DNA of 64,000 bases from Pseudomonadota bacterium (lineage in GTDB: Bacteria; Pseudomonadota; Alphaproteobacteria; Rhizobiales; Xanthobacteraceae). The translations under genes and the position numbers were made by a program. Positions 37,240 through 47,799 of the stretch are shown here, piece after piece. Below the pieces are notes generated by a model. That model did not search any database and had not been told where the DNA came from. It saw only the letters and a list, made by a program, of their open reading frames with translations. The stretch is from the NCBI GenBank assembly GCA_018971625.1, contig JAGXAJ010000003.1, forward strand, positions 34,264 through 98,263. The letters run 5' to 3'. The stretch's first letter is position 1. Every line of letters begins with the position of its first letter.

Positions 37240-37610
37240 AAAATGCAAACTTTCATCGACACCACAAAGTCGCACGCACCTTGCTCGAGAAGCGCATAAG
37301 TGCAGTTCCTGCTATCGACAGTGCTGGTAAGGTCATAGGCATTGTCAGAAGGCGATCTGATGCATCGCACGGAGACCGGGACTGAACGTCCCTACTCGTG
37401 GTGGCTGCATTTTCCGGGAGGCGACGCGACCATCGCCGCCGATTACGTCAAATCGCATGCGACAAAGGTTGAGGACATTATGACCTCCGAAGTCATAACG
37501 GCGCCCCCGGAAACACCATTGCATGAAGTCGCGACAAAGCTTGAGGAGCATGGAATCAAACGAGTCCAACGACACGCTGATCATCAGCGGACGTCGGGTG
37601 CTCCCCGTTG
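37240..37610 (+). pseudogene. CBS-domain protein, frameshifted and truncated
   Basis: First CBS repeat: VARTLLEKRISAVPAIDSAG, KVIGIV; then after a one-base change SEGDLMHRTETGTERPYSWW. The linker GGDATIAADYVKSHATKVED leads to the second repeat IMTSEVITAPPETPLHEVAT, KLEEHGIKRV, which again shifts before its end. Such proteins bind adenine nucleotides and sense energy state. Not functional as written. Confidence 0.8.
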
Positions 37611-37758
37611 AGTTGCGCAATGCCCGGATTCACAGGCTCAAGCTTCCGCAAGGCAGGTTCGAGCGCCGTATTGTGCTGCCTGCGGGTCGTTACGCGGTCA
37701 GCCGTTTCGCGGTGAACGAATGCATAGCGTTGCATCTATCAAAATCTGCTGCCTGAGG

Positions 37759-38571
37759 ATGGCAATGCAGCCAATCAATGAAGGACATGACCCAGCGACC
37801 GAGGCAGCGTCTGCCTCCATTCCCCGACGATGCCCTTATCATCGTCCCGGTTCGCAATACCGTACTCTTTCCAGGCGTGGTGGCTCCGATTGCCATTGCT
37901 CGACCCAAATCGACCGCCGCCTAACAGGCGCTACGCGAGCAGCGGCCGATTGGAATTTTGCTGCAGCGAAACGCTGAAGTGAACGATCCAGGTCCCGCGG
38001 GTCTCAACCGGATTTGCACCATCACCAACATCGTGCGTTACATACCGGGTCTGATGAGACCCATCACATCATTTGCCAGGGCATCCAACGCGCCCGCATT
38101 CTTGACTATCTTCCCGGTACGCCATTCCCGGCGGCTCGGGTTCTTCGTATTCCGGAACCCACGACCAGTTCGCCGGAGATTGATGCTCTGAATCTACAAC
38201 AGCAAGCCATCGAGGCGATTCGACTGCTTCCTCAGGCGCCGCCCGAACTCATCGATGCGTTTCAATCGGTCACCTCTCCAGCGGCCCTCGCCGATCTGGC
38301 TACCTCCTACATGGATATCAAACCCCAAGGAAAAGCAGGAGATTCTAGAAACGATCGACCTCCCCAGCGAATGGAGAAGGTCTCGCATTATCTGGCCGAG
38401 CGGATCGAAGTGCTTCGACTGACTGACGAGATAGGTCAAAAGACAAAAGCCACGTTCGACGAGCGTCAGCGCGAGGCAATTCTGCGCGAGCAAATGGCGA
38501 CTATTCAGCGCCAATTGGGCGACGGTGACAGCAAGGTGCAGGAAATCGCAGAGCTGCCACGGAGTTCTTAG
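37759..38571 (+). pseudogene. lon: Lon protease, N-terminal part only
   Basis: Pieces in three frames form the Lon substrate-recognition domain: DDALIIVPVRNTVLFPGVVA (37830 region), REQRPIGILLQRNAEV, HIICQGIQRARILDYLPGTP, ALNLQQQAIEAIRLLPQAPP and FDERQREAILREQMATIQRQ. It ends about residue 250; the AAA+ ATPase and protease domains are gone. A second Lon in a stress island is common in rhizobia, and this one is dead. Confidence 0.8.
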
Positions 38572-39211
38572 CGCTCGCTACGTTGGCTACGTATAGACGC
38601 ATGCGGGCCGAAAACATAGCGAATCGCAACCAGATACTCAAATTGCTGCAGCAGCATGAGAACCAGGGCCCAATCTTTCGTCCAGGTCACTATGAGAGGG
38701 AGGTGCCTTAATGGGGCCCTCTTCGTACGAGCGGTGCTGCTACGAGTGCCGGTTGCGCCTTTAACCTAGACTGTTACTTCATGACAAAAATAGCGAGAGT
38801 TAAAGGTACGGAAGATCAGTGATCGACACATTGCCCGCCTATCTCATTTCGTTCGGAATCATCGGTACTGGCGCTGGCCGGATCATCGTTGGCATAAACT
38901 CGGCTTTGTGAACGAGCTTCGGTACGGGACGCGTGAGGCGGTGAGCTACAAATGAAATTGCTGCCAGTCGCCCTTCGCCGATCCCGACATCGCCGCGCAA
39001 CAAGATTGTCGAGATCATGTCCGGTATCTCATTTTTGCGCCATATCAATGCGCATCTTCGCGTAGTGTGGTTGTTTTGGTATAAAGGTTCATGGAGAGTA
39101 CAAGGCGTGGATCAGAAAGCGTCTAGAGTCGTCCTATAGTTTGATGGCCCGGAGGGACGTGCCTGAAGTTTAATGGACGGCGCCGCGCTGGTTGCTTGAG
39201 GCCGGACACTT
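38572..39211. other. no gene recognised
   Basis: A minus-strand frame (38839-39048) reads AAISFVAHRLTRPVPKLVHK and could be the end of a lost protein. Otherwise nothing with a start or family. Confidence 0.3.
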
Positions 39212-39334
39212 ATGAACATCCATAAAGAAATCCTTGAATGGCAAGCCGCTCATCCGAACATCACATGGATCGGCTGGGGAGTTGTGTGGGCGATCGTCCT
39301 ACTTATTCTGTTCTGGCCACGGAAGAGCGGATAG
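39212..39334 (+). CDS. 40-aa single-span membrane protein
   Basis: MNIHKEILEWQAAHPNITWI followed by the helix GWGVVWAIVLLILFWP and RKSG. The layout matches a tiny membrane protein I recall from several bradyrhizobia. No strong Shine-Dalgarno; function unknown. Confidence 0.55.
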   Translation: MNIHKEILEWQAAHPNITWIGWGVVWAIVLLILFWPRKSG

Positions 39335-39507
39335 GAACGAGCTGCTGCAGCGACGGTCCGTGAGCTGACCCAAATCAAAAATCGCCAAGTAGTCGTCCAT
39401 GCACAAGCGCTGTAAGAGATTGAAGGGGATTCTGTTTTCCGGATGCAGAGACATTTGAGGCCGCTCCCCGCCTTTGGTGCGTTAGCGGCCCGTTACCCAT
39501 GCCTATT

Positions 39508-39888
39508 TTAAGTCAATTTGACTCGCCAAATCTTGGCAATTTCCGTCGCATCGCGAATACCCCTCGCGTTGACCTCTATGATCTTTTTCGCGACGCTGCG
39601 TGCTGAGACTCGCGAGCAGCTGCTTGCGGATCGCGCCCGAATCGGCTGCGGCGGCTCATCGAAGCGCTTACGCACGCTGAGTCCGAGCTGCTTAAACTCG
39701 AGCGGCAACCTAGCCATCAGTGCCGGACTGGCGTCAGCGGCCGCCAAGTCGCTCGCGCGCGCCGCCTGCGCAACCTGCTTCATGTCGCCCGCCCTCAGTC
39801 TGTCCACGACAACCTGCACGGTCTCAAGCAAGCCGCGCATTTCAGTGAGCGAGATTGCGCTCAGCCGTCCATGTGTGGTGTTCGCCAT
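39508..39888 (-). pseudogene. cytochrome c'-like protein, decayed
   Basis: Resembles the intact relative at 31.8 kb in its helices: LTEMRGLLETVQVVVDRLRA, MKQVAQAARASDLAAADASP, MARLPLEFKQLGLSVRKRFD. The frame then shifts; a helix KQLLASLSTQR continues in another frame and no CxxCH haem site can be found. A signal peptide is also missing. Confidence 0.5.
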
Positions 39889-40473
39889 CGGCCAGCCGGA
39901 TTTTGACGCACGAGCGGGATTTCCATAGCGCATGGGCCCAGCACCAGCGCTAAACCCTAGGCAAAGTCGAGAACGGCGGAAAGTTCTTCCGCAGAAGCCG
40001 CCACGCGACGCCCGGGGAGACCATACACACAAACGCGTGTAAAATGCATCGGGCAGGGCCGTCTTGCGGGCACCATCAACGACGAAATCAGCGCCACTCT
40101 CGAAGGAGTTCCTCGAGGCCGGCAAGCGCCGCCTGGCAGGCGACACGGCCCCGCGGCGGACCGCTCCGGTTCCGTTGGGGATAGAGAAGACAACCGGCCT
40201 GGACGGTTGACTGGTCCCGAAAATGCCGCCATTGGTCGGACATGGGCAGTCGCTTTCAGGGCATGGAACGGCGTCTTTTTCTGCGCTGGCGGAGCGATCT
40301 CGGCGCAGGACGACCTACTTTTGTCGTTCACCGCGCAGGCCGCGCGTCGCCGGCGTTCGCGGCGACGATCGGACGCATCAATGGCCATCGCGGCATCGGC
40401 TGCGGGTCCGACTGCGTTGCGGCGGCGGACGTCCTCGCCCCTGACCGATCGCAAGAAGGTGGTCTCTCGTCGT
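39889..40473. other. no gene recognised downstream of macB
   Basis: Long open minus-strand frames exist but their Arg/Pro/Ala-heavy products look like GC-driven accidents. An outer-membrane channel for the MacAB pump is not present here. Confidence 0.3.
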
Positions 40474-42579
40474 TCATTCGTATCGGAGCGCTTCGATCGG
40501 ATTGAGCAGGGCAGCCTTGCGCGCCGGATAAAAGCCGAAGAAGATTCCGACCGCGGCGGAAAACAGGAAGCCGCCGAGCATGGCGGAGATCGAGACCGGC
40601 GCGGGCCAGCCCGTCAGCGCTGGCAGGCTCAGGGAAAAGGCCACACCGGTAAGAATGCCGGCGATCCCGCCGCTGATGCTCAGGAATACCGCTTCAGCGA
40701 GAAATTGCAGCAGAACGTGGATGCGGCGGGCACCGATCGCCATGCGCAAGCCGATCTCACGGGTTCGTTCCGTCACTGAAACCAACAGAATGTTCATGAT
40801 GCCGATCCCGCCGACCACAAGCGAGATAGAGGCGACGGCCGCCAGGAGGATAGACATGGTCCGGCTTGAGCTTTCGGCAGTTTCCGCGATTTGGCTCAGG
40901 TTGCGGATAGAGAAATCCTTCGGCTGGCCTGGGCGAACGTTGTGACGCCCGGCGAGGATGCGGGTGACTTGCGATACCGCCTCCGTAACGTCGCGCTGGC
41001 TGGTAGCCTGCACGTAGATCTGATTGACGAATCCTGCAAGGCGCGGCTGCAGATTATAGGGGTTCGGGTATGGCGGATACACCCAGTTCAGCGGGGTTTG
41101 GATTTGGGAGGGCGAGGCGACGCCCAGGATCTTTCGCTCCGCCGTTGTGAACGGCACCATAATGACATCGTCCTGATCCTGGCCGTAGGCCGTCTGCCCT
41201 TTCGGCGCCAGCAGGCCGACAATACGCAAGGGCATGCTGCGAACCTGTATGGTGGCCCCGACTGGGCTTTGGTCAAGTGGGAACAGTTCACGGACCGCGG
41301 ATTGACCGATGACTGCGACCAGCGCGGTGGAGCGCACGTCGTCAATGGTAATGTCGCGGCCTTCGGCAATGCGCCAATTGGTGATTGGCGGATAATTGGC
41401 GCTGACGCCCTGGATGATCGTCGTCCAATTGCGGTTCATATATTGAATCTGTCCACTCTGTCTGATCAGAAAGCTCACGTTGCCGACGGCAGTAGCCTCG
41501 CGACGTATCGCTTGAACGTCCGCCGTCGTCAGCGTCGAGGCGCTACCAAAACCACTACGTGCGCCGCCGAGCCGGGTGGCCCCCGGGACGACGACGAACA
41601 GATTGGTGCCCAGGCTTTCAATCTGCTTGCGCACCCTCTCATTGGCGCCCTGCCCCACCGCGACCATGACGACCAGCGCCGCGACACCGATGAACACCCC
41701 AAGCATGGTCAGCATCGAGCGGGTGATATTCCGTGCCAGCGCCTGCGCGGCCGCGGCGGAGACCATCCTGGCGAAACTCAACACCGAATGCAGGGACGCC
41801 GACGGCGTGAGTGGGGGCCCCGGCGTCGCGGCCGCCACAGCCGCCTCGCTCCTTGTGCGTAGCGCCGCGCGTGTCTCGTCCGCGATAATCCGCCCGTCCC
41901 GCATCGTCACGGTCCGATCCGCATATCGCGCAATATCCGATTCGTGCGTGACCATAACGATCGTTACCCCGCGCTCGCGGTTGAGCGCCTTCAGTGTGTC
42001 CATTATCTCGTAGGAAGTACGGGTATCCAGGTTTCCAGTCGGTTCATCAGCAAGGATCAGGCTCGGATCATTAATCAACGCTCGCGCAATCGCGACCCGT
42101 TGCTGCTGGCCGCCCGAAAGCTGCCCCGGCGTGTTCTCCTCACGATTGCCGAGGTTGAGCAGCCGCAGTGCATCGCGTGCGCGCTCATTGCGTGCAGCGT
42201 GGCTGGCCGGCGCAACATCCGAATAAAACAGAGGCAGCGCGACATTTTCGATCGCAGAGGTGCGCGCCAGCAGATTGAAGCTTTGAAAGACAAAGCCGAT
42301 GCGCTGGCTACGGATTCGCGCAAGCTCCGGCTCGCTCAGCTGCGACACATCAAGGCCTTCGAATAGATATTGACCCCCAGTCGGCTGATCCAGACAGCCG
42401 AGGATCGACATCAGCGTGGATTTTCCCGAGCCTGATGACCCCATAATGGCGACGAATTCGCCGGACTCGATGGTGAGATCGACGTCCTGCAGGGCCTGCA
42501 CATCGACGTCACCGACGTGGTAAGTTCTGACCAAGCCAACGGAATGAATGACGGGTGGCGACATCTTTGGACCTTGCAT
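40474..42579 (-). CDS. macB: MacB-type ABC transporter (ATPase-permease fusion)
   Basis: Tripartite mechanotransmission ABC pump. N-terminal ATPase (residues 1-240): Walker [12 protein letters not shown], signature [15 protein letters not shown], Walker [14 protein letters not shown]-loop VMVTHESD. A linker leads to the first transmembrane helix ([20 protein letters not shown]), a large periplasmic domain (about 310-560) and three C-terminal helices ending in [19 protein letters not shown]. The ATG at 42579 shares one base with the macA stop (TGATG). Exports macrolides, peptides or lipids in other bacteria; substrate here unknown. Confidence 0.93.
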   Translation of the reverse strand: MQGPKMSPPVIHSVGLVRTYHVGDVDVQALQDVDLTIESGEFVAIMGSSGSGKSTLMSILGCLDQPTGGQYLFEGLDVSQLSEPELARIRSQRIGFVFQSFNLLARTSAIENVALPLFYSDVAPASHAARNERARDALRLLNLGNREENTPGQLSGGQQQRVAIARALINDPSLILADEPTGNLDTRTSYEIMDTLKALNRERGVTIVMVTHESDIARYADRTVTMRDGRIIADETRAALRTRSEAAVAAATPGPPLTPSASLHSVLSFARMVSAAAAQALARNITRSMLTMLGVFIGVAALVVMVAVGQGANERVRKQIESLGTNLFVVVPGATRLGGARSGFGSASTLTTADVQAIRREATAVGNVSFLIRQSGQIQYMNRNWTTIIQGVSANYPPITNWRIAEGRDITIDDVRSTALVAVIGQSAVRELFPLDQSPVGATIQVRSMPLRIVGLLAPKGQTAYGQDQDDVIMVPFTTAERKILGVASPSQIQTPLNWVYPPYPNPYNLQPRLAGFVNQIYVQATSQRDVTEAVSQVTRILAGRHNVRPGQPKDFSIRNLSQIAETAESSSRTMSILLAAVASISLVVGGIGIMNILLVSVTERTREIGLRMAIGARRIHVLLQFLAEAVFLSISGGIAGILTGVAFSLSLPALTGWPAPVSISAMLGGFLFSAAVGIFFGFYPARKAALLNPIEALRYE

Positions 42580-43825
42580 CAAAGGCGTGGCGGCTGCATC
42601 TGGGCAGCCGCAGTTGGGCGTTCAGAGATGATGATCTGATCGCCCGGCTTCAGATCGCCGCTGCGTACCTCGACGAAATCATCGTCGCTCAATCCTGGCT
42701 GGATATCGACCGCGACTGGCTCGGAGCCTGGCAGCACCCAAATGTGCGGATGATCGGCACTCGCCCGGACCTGGTTGGCGGGCGTATAGCGTAGCGCCTG
42801 ATTTGACACGCGAAGCACATCATTGCGCTGATCGTGATGATGCGCACCGAAGCGGTCATGCCCGGTTTCAACGACAGGTCGGTATTGCCAACCCCGACAA
42901 CAACGTCGTAGGTGACGACGTTCTGCACGGTCTGCGGTGATTGGCGGATCTGCGTGACCTTTCCTTCGAACGCCCGGTTGGGAAAGGCATCGACCAAGAA
43001 TTGGACTTTGTTGCCTAATTTGATCTCCCCAATGTCACCTTCGCTGACATTCGTATCGACCTGCATTTTGGTGAGGTCGCTGGCGATCAGAAATAGGGTG
43101 GGCGTCTGAAAGCTCGCGGCCACGGTTTGGCCAATCGTGATATTGCGCGATACCACGGTCCCGTCAACTGGAGAGACGATATCGGTGTAGTCCAGATTGA
43201 CCTGCGCCGCGTCCAGCAATGCCCGGCGCTGTTCGATCGCGGCTTGATCGAAGGCTACTTGCGCTTGCGCCTGATCATACGTGCTCTTGGCATTGTCGAA
43301 TGCATCGAGGCTGACCGCGTGGGTCTTGACCAGATTCGCGTTGCGCTCATAGCTCACCTTCGCGTAGAGCAGCGCCGCTTGGTCCTTCTGCAGCTGCGCT
43401 TTGCTGACGGCGAGGTTTGCCTTGGCCTGATCGACTGCGGTCTGATAAGGGCGAGGGTCGATTTTGGCGCATACCTGTTCAATCTTCACTTGCGTATTGT
43501 AGTCGCAATACACGTCCTTGATCACACCTGACACATAGCTGCCAACGATGATCGTGAGCTCAGGGTTGACTGTACCGGTGGTCGAGACGACGCGGGTGAC
43601 CGCGCCGACGCTCGCGGGGGACGTGACATAACGAACTGAAGTGGCGGAATGAGATCTCTGCCAGACCACGAACCCGACGACCGTGATCGCGACAACGAAC
43701 CCGGCCAGCAAAATGACAATCGTCAAACGGCGGTGTTGGCCGGCGTTGACCGCCGGAGCAGTCGCGCCCGAGGCTTGCAGCGATATCGCAGATTTTCTAA
43801 GGTTCGGTGACGCGGCGCCGGCCAT
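42579..43825 (-). pseudogene. macA: MacA-type periplasmic adaptor, late frameshift
   Basis: Adaptor partner of MacB. ATG at 43825 has GGAG upstream. Membrane anchor LTIVILLAGFVVAITVVGFV; lipoyl and hairpin domains (VVSTTGTVNPELTIIVGSYV, long Gln/Ala hairpin, NLDYTDIVSPVDGTVVSRNI). Near 42825 one frame change occurs inside VRIITI; the second frame carries the rest of the membrane-proximal domain (DVLRVSNQALRYTPANQ, LSDDDFVEVRSGDLKPGDQI). That frame's stop overlaps the macB start, so the shift is recent or an assembly error. Confidence 0.88.
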
Positions 43826-43837
43826 TGCGATCTCCAA

Positions 43838-44126
43838 AGATGTGTTCGGCTGCGATCATAGGACGATCTGCAACCAGACTTAGCTGGTCGTGTCGTTGAA
43901 GCGCGTCGCATGGACCGCCGTGCTTCACGAACACGGCCCTCCATCCCTCCTGTTCACCGATTCCCGGGGAGCCGACGACTTGCATCGCAGGTCATGCAAT
44001 GAGGAAATCCCAGGACCTCACGCCGACTGAGCCGATCGCTGGTTTTCATAGCTATCATGCGGCCTCCTCCCTCCTTCGTCATACAAACCTAGCTTTTTAT
44101 TATGAGATCATAGCCACCAAACTGCC
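43838..44126. other. macA upstream region
   Basis: Divergent promoter region between macA and the GH4 gene. No gene is credible. A run ATTATGAGATCATAG lies just before the FixK-like box. Confidence 0.35.
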
Positions 44127-44140
44127 TTGACCTGCATCAA
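44127..44140. promoter_or_regulatory. FixK/FNR-like box
   Basis: TTGACCTGCATCAA matches nine of ten fixed positions. It is about 280 bp from both the GH4 start and macA, further than usual, so its target is unclear. Confidence 0.4.
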
Positions 44141-44417
44141 GGCGAGCCGGGGACACGCCGGCGCCGCGATCGGCCGCGGCAGATGGCCCTCGAGCCAATC
44201 TGCTGCAGCGGGGATGCGTCGTGTTGCAGCGCAATCCTGATGAGAACGTCTATAGTCCAGCGCAGGAGCATGATTCGAACGCGCTTGAGGTCCTGGTGCG
44301 GAAGAAGCTTGGGAGAAACAGTTGCGAGGTTGCTAGTTCGTTGAAAATGGCGCCGCTGACCCGCGCAGGCATTCCGAATTTGCGGTCCTCCAAATTGACA
44401 ATGATCAACGGCCAACG

Positions 44418-45743
44418 GTGGATCTGGGCTACTTTGAAAGTAGAAGAGCTTGGAAAGCACACTTGGCCGCTGTCACTAAAATAGTTTTTCTGGGAGCGAG
44501 CAGCGCATCGTTTGGCATGAGTATGTTCCGGGATCTGTGCTCGACGCATGATCTTGCGGGAAGCAATCTCGTGTTGGTCGGCAGAAATGCCGAGCGGCTT
44601 AACCAGTCCGAACAGCTAGCGAAGTTGCTCAACGACAAAGCCGGTGCCGGGTTGAAGATCGAGGCTACGATAGATTGGCGCGCCGCCCTCGACGGCGCCG
44701 AATTTGTTGTTCATTCGACTGCGATCGACCGCAACCGTCTTTGGCGACTCGATTTCGAGGTACCACGGAAGTTCGGCATCCGTCATACGCTCGGCGAAAA
44801 TGGCGGCCCCGGTGGTTTGTTCTTCACTCTTCGAACGCTGCCAGTTGTTTTCGACTTTGTGAGAGAGATGGAGCGCCGCTGTCCCCGAGCACTATTCATC
44901 AATTTTTCCAATCCTGAGAGCCGGATTGTGTTAGCGCTGGGCAAGTACAGCAAGATCCGCAGCCTTGGCCTATGCCATGGAATCTTTCTGGCGCGCGCCC
45001 AAGTCGCCTCGATGCTGGGATTGCCTGAGACGCGTGTGGATGTCTGGGGCGCGGGCCTAAATCACTTCCAATGTCTGACCGAGATTTGTGACCGTGAAAC
45101 CGCAGCTGACCTATACCCATTGCTGCGAGAAAATGAGAAGAGCATCGATCGGTCGATTGCACCGCTGACGCGAAAATTGTTGCGGGCCTTCGGATATTGG
45201 CTCGGCTGCGGAGACGCTCATGTCGGCGAGTACTTCTCATTCGGCTGGGAAGCAGGCGAAGGCGGATATAATTTCGATTGGGATGAGGGTGAGCGCGCCA
45301 AACTTCAGCAGTTGATCGACGACGTTCTTTCGGAGCGGACGGAGGCACCATCGTGGTGGTTCACTCCGTCAGGCGAACGTGCAGTGACCATTATATCAGC
45401 CGTGCTGCACAATCGCAGACAGCTCATTGAATCGGCCGTCGTTTATAATCGGAGCGTCATTCCCAACTTATCTGCCGACGCGGCGGTGGAAGTGCCCGTT
45501 GTCGCCGATATGGCGGGCATCCATCCTGTCTCTCTTGGGCCGCTGCCGGATGCCATTGCGAAGCTCATGGCTACCCAAGTCAGCGTTCAGCAACTAGCTG
45601 TCGAGGCCGCAGTGCATGCATCCAAAGAGTTAGCGTTGCAGGCGCTGCTAATCGATCCAGTGGTCAATTCCGAAGATGCGGCTCGGGGCCTTCTCGACGA
45701 ATTGTGGGAGGCCAATCAACCTTACATTCGGAAGTGCCTGTGA
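44418..45743 (+). CDS. GH4 family NAD/Mn-dependent glycosidase
   Basis: GH4 enzymes oxidise the substrate transiently with NAD and cleave alpha- or beta-glycosides. Visible features: Rossmann start [43 protein letters not shown], the Mn-binding Cys in LCHGIF and His in GLNHFQC. Later [14 protein letters not shown] and [13 protein letters not shown] match the alpha-glucosidase/alpha-galactosidase branch. 441 aa is a normal length. The start is doubtful: GTG at 44418 or TTG at 44463, the latter closer to the conserved fold. It probably feeds hexose to the kinases downstream. Confidence 0.85.
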   Translation: MDLGYFESRRAWKAHLAAVTKIVFLGASSASFGMSMFRDLCSTHDLAGSNLVLVGRNAERLNQSEQLAKLLNDKAGAGLKIEATIDWRAALDGAEFVVHSTAIDRNRLWRLDFEVPRKFGIRHTLGENGGPGGLFFTLRTLPVVFDFVREMERRCPRALFINFSNPESRIVLALGKYSKIRSLGLCHGIFLARAQVASMLGLPETRVDVWGAGLNHFQCLTEICDRETAADLYPLLRENEKSIDRSIAPLTRKLLRAFGYWLGCGDAHVGEYFSFGWEAGEGGYNFDWDEGERAKLQQLIDDVLSERTEAPSWWFTPSGERAVTIISAVLHNRRQLIESAVVYNRSVIPNLSADAAVEVPVVADMAGIHPVSLGPLPDAIAKLMATQVSVQQLAVEAAVHASKELALQALLIDPVVNSEDAARGLLDELWEANQPYIRKCL

Positions 45744-45794
45744 TCAGTCTATCCGACCTCCGGACTCGCCAGTGCTTATCAGCCGGCGCGCATC

Positions 45795-46252
45795 TCATCG
45801 AGGCGGGTCCACACATTCATCAGCGACCACCGCGTAATCATCGATAGCCCCCAAAAGCATACTGACCTGTCCGTTACCCCCACAGCGGCAGGAGAATTCT
45901 GGAGAAGGCGTACCCGATATCTGGATGAGGCGAAAGAACGTCGGCGCGGCAGCCTCGACAGTAGCGCTGCTCTGAGCGCGCAAATAGCTGAAATTGACGT
46001 TCGGCGACACCTCGTCGAGGAACTTGCCAGCCGCCACCGCATCCCGCAAGCTGTCGCCCAGGAATTCGAAGCGGTAGCGTTCCGGCGAGCCGGATACGCC
46101 TAACAAAAAGAGGGTTCCCGGCAAGCCGGACAGATCCTGAACGCCTATATCGCAAAAGGCATACTGTTCTCCCGACGCTCCCACAGGGAAACGACTGGTT
46201 GCAGTCTCACATCGAGGCGATCGGGAAGCGGAAAGGGATGGCGGCAGTGCAT
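45795..46252 (-). pseudogene. PAS-like protein, paralogue of 35.5-kb gene, frameshifted
   Basis: MHCRHPFPLPDRLDVRLQPV, SLWERRENSMPFAI, then another frame DLSGLPGTLFLLGVSGSPER, YRFEFLGDSLRDAVAAGKFL, FSYLRAQSSATVEAAAPTFF, and a third frame GYAFSRILLPLWG before NGQVSMLLGAIDD. At least two shifts. Roughly 60% identical by eye to the intact gene at 35.5 kb. It shares the FixK box at 46320 with the divergent GH1 operon. Confidence 0.75.
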
Positions 46253-46319
46253 GATCTCGCTCACCTGAGGACTGCGCCGAAACGCGCTTGAAAATCTGGA
46301 TCGTTCTTCCAGCGCTCCC

Positions 46320-46333
46320 TTGATCTTCATCAA
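46320..46333 (+). promoter_or_regulatory. FixK/FNR box of the GH1-glk-pfkB operon
   Basis: TTGATCTTCATCAA matches all ten fixed positions. It is 60 bp before the GH1 ATG and 68 bp from the PAS-like start on the other strand, suitable for driving both. Confidence 0.75.
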
Positions 46334-46392
46334 TGGGAAAAACGACGAATGTCTGCACTGTTGCCCCAATTCAAAGCTTCGGAAAGGCAGAA

Positions 46393-47799
46393 ATGGCCAA
46401 CAAGAGCTCGCAAGGTAACCCGCAAGCGTCAACGATACCGGAATCCGGTTTCCTGTGGGGCGTATCGACGTCAAGCTTTCAGATCGAAGGCGCGGCGCAC
46501 GCCGACGGCCGAGGCGACAGCATTTGGGATGTCTATTGCCGCGAGCCTGGACGCGTCAAGAACGCCGACACTGGCGAAATCGCATGCGATCATTATCATC
46601 GCTACAATGAAGACGTTGCGCTTATGCGCAATCTTGGCATTGACGCCTACCGCTTCTCCCTCTCATGGCCGCGGCTTCTACCCAAAGGACGTGGCATAGT
46701 GAACGAGCCCGGGCTGGCATTCTATGACAGGTTGATCGATGCGCTGCTCGCGGCTGACATCGAACCTTGGATATGTCTCTATCACTGGGATCTGCCGCAG
46801 GCCCTCCATGAGCTCGGTGGTTGGCAAAACCGGGATATCATAGGATGGTTTGCCGATTACGCGGCCCTCGTCGCACGGCGCTACGGCGACCGCGTCAAGC
46901 GGTTTGCAACTTTCAACGAACCGTGCGTCTTCACGCTGTTCGGATACGGTCTCGGATGGAATGCCCCAGGGATTGCCGACGCCGACGCTCTGCACAAGGC
47001 CATCCATCATGTCAATCTCAGCCACGGCGCCGCCATTGACGTGTTCAGGTCCATGATCCCGCAAGCCTCGCTTGGCGCCATCCACAATCGACAGCCCTGC
47101 TTTTCCGCTGGGCCAAATCCAGCCGATGCAGCCGCCGCGAAGCGCTTCGCAGAATACTGGAACGATGCATTTCCCAATCCGCAGCATTTCGCCTGCTATC
47201 CTCCGGCACTCGCAGAGGCGATCGAACCTTTCCAGAAGCCCGGTGACATGGCGCTGATCGCACGGCCGGTCGATTGGTTCGGGCTCAATCATTATTCGCC
47301 GCACTACATCAAAGCAGACAGCAATGTCCTAGGTGCGACCTTTGGTGCGCCGCCACCGGACGTGCCGAGAACCGCGATAGGATGGCCGATTGTGCCTGAC
47401 GCCTTCCGCGACACCCTGCTCGACATTAAGAGCCGCTTCGGGTTGCCGATCTACGTCCTGGAGAATGGAACGGCGTCGGACGACAGACCCGATAGTGCTA
47501 ACCAAGTCAACGATGCCGCCAGGATTGCCTATCTGCAGGCCTATACCGATGCCATGCAGGAAGCGATCTCGGGGGGCGCGGATGTCCGCGGCTATTTTGT
47601 GTGGTCGTTGCTGGACAATTTCGAATGGGCTTCTGGCTATTCGCAGCGCTTTGGCCTGGTCTATGTCGACTTCAATACGCAACGGCGCATTCCCAAATCC
47701 TCGGCGCGATGGTACGCCAAACTCATCGCGACAAGACGAAGATGCCTGGTCCAGCCGATTGCTCGAAATTCCGTCGACGCTGCGGCAGCAAAGCGATGA
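46393..47799 (+). CDS. GH1 family beta-glucosidase
   Basis: Retaining beta-glycosidase. The ATG at 46393 has GGAAAGGCAG upstream. Family features: GFLWGVSTSSFQIEGAAHAD, CDHYHRYNEDVALMRNLGID, YRFSLSWPRLLPKG, the acid/base Glu in FATFNEPC, VDWFGLNHYSPHYI, the nucleophile Glu in IYVLENGTA, and VWSLLDNFEWASGYSQRFGL. 468 aa is full length, with no signal peptide, so it acts on imported disaccharides. The stop overlaps the glk start (ATGA). First gene of the operon behind the FixK box. Confidence 0.93.
   Translation: MANKSSQGNPQASTIPESGFLWGVSTSSFQIEGAAHADGRGDSIWDVYCREPGRVKNADTGEIACDHYHRYNEDVALMRNLGIDAYRFSLSWPRLLPKGRGIVNEPGLAFYDRLIDALLAADIEPWICLYHWDLPQALHELGGWQNRDIIGWFADYAALVARRYGDRVKRFATFNEPCVFTLFGYGLGWNAPGIADADALHKAIHHVNLSHGAAIDVFRSMIPQASLGAIHNRQPCFSAGPNPADAAAAKRFAEYWNDAFPNPQHFACYPPALAEAIEPFQKPGDMALIARPVDWFGLNHYSPHYIKADSNVLGATFGAPPPDVPRTAIGWPIVPDAFRDTLLDIKSRFGLPIYVLENGTASDDRPDSANQVNDAARIAYLQAYTDAMQEAISGGADVRGYFVWSLLDNFEWASGYSQRFGLVYVDFNTQRRIPKSSARWYAKLIATRRRCLVQPIARNSVDAAAAKR

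Noticed and set aside
39957..40454. 165-aa minus-strand frame after macB, considered as an outer-membrane channel
   Set aside because: No signal peptide, no TolC/NodT motifs; Arg/Pro-rich composition suggests a chance frame.
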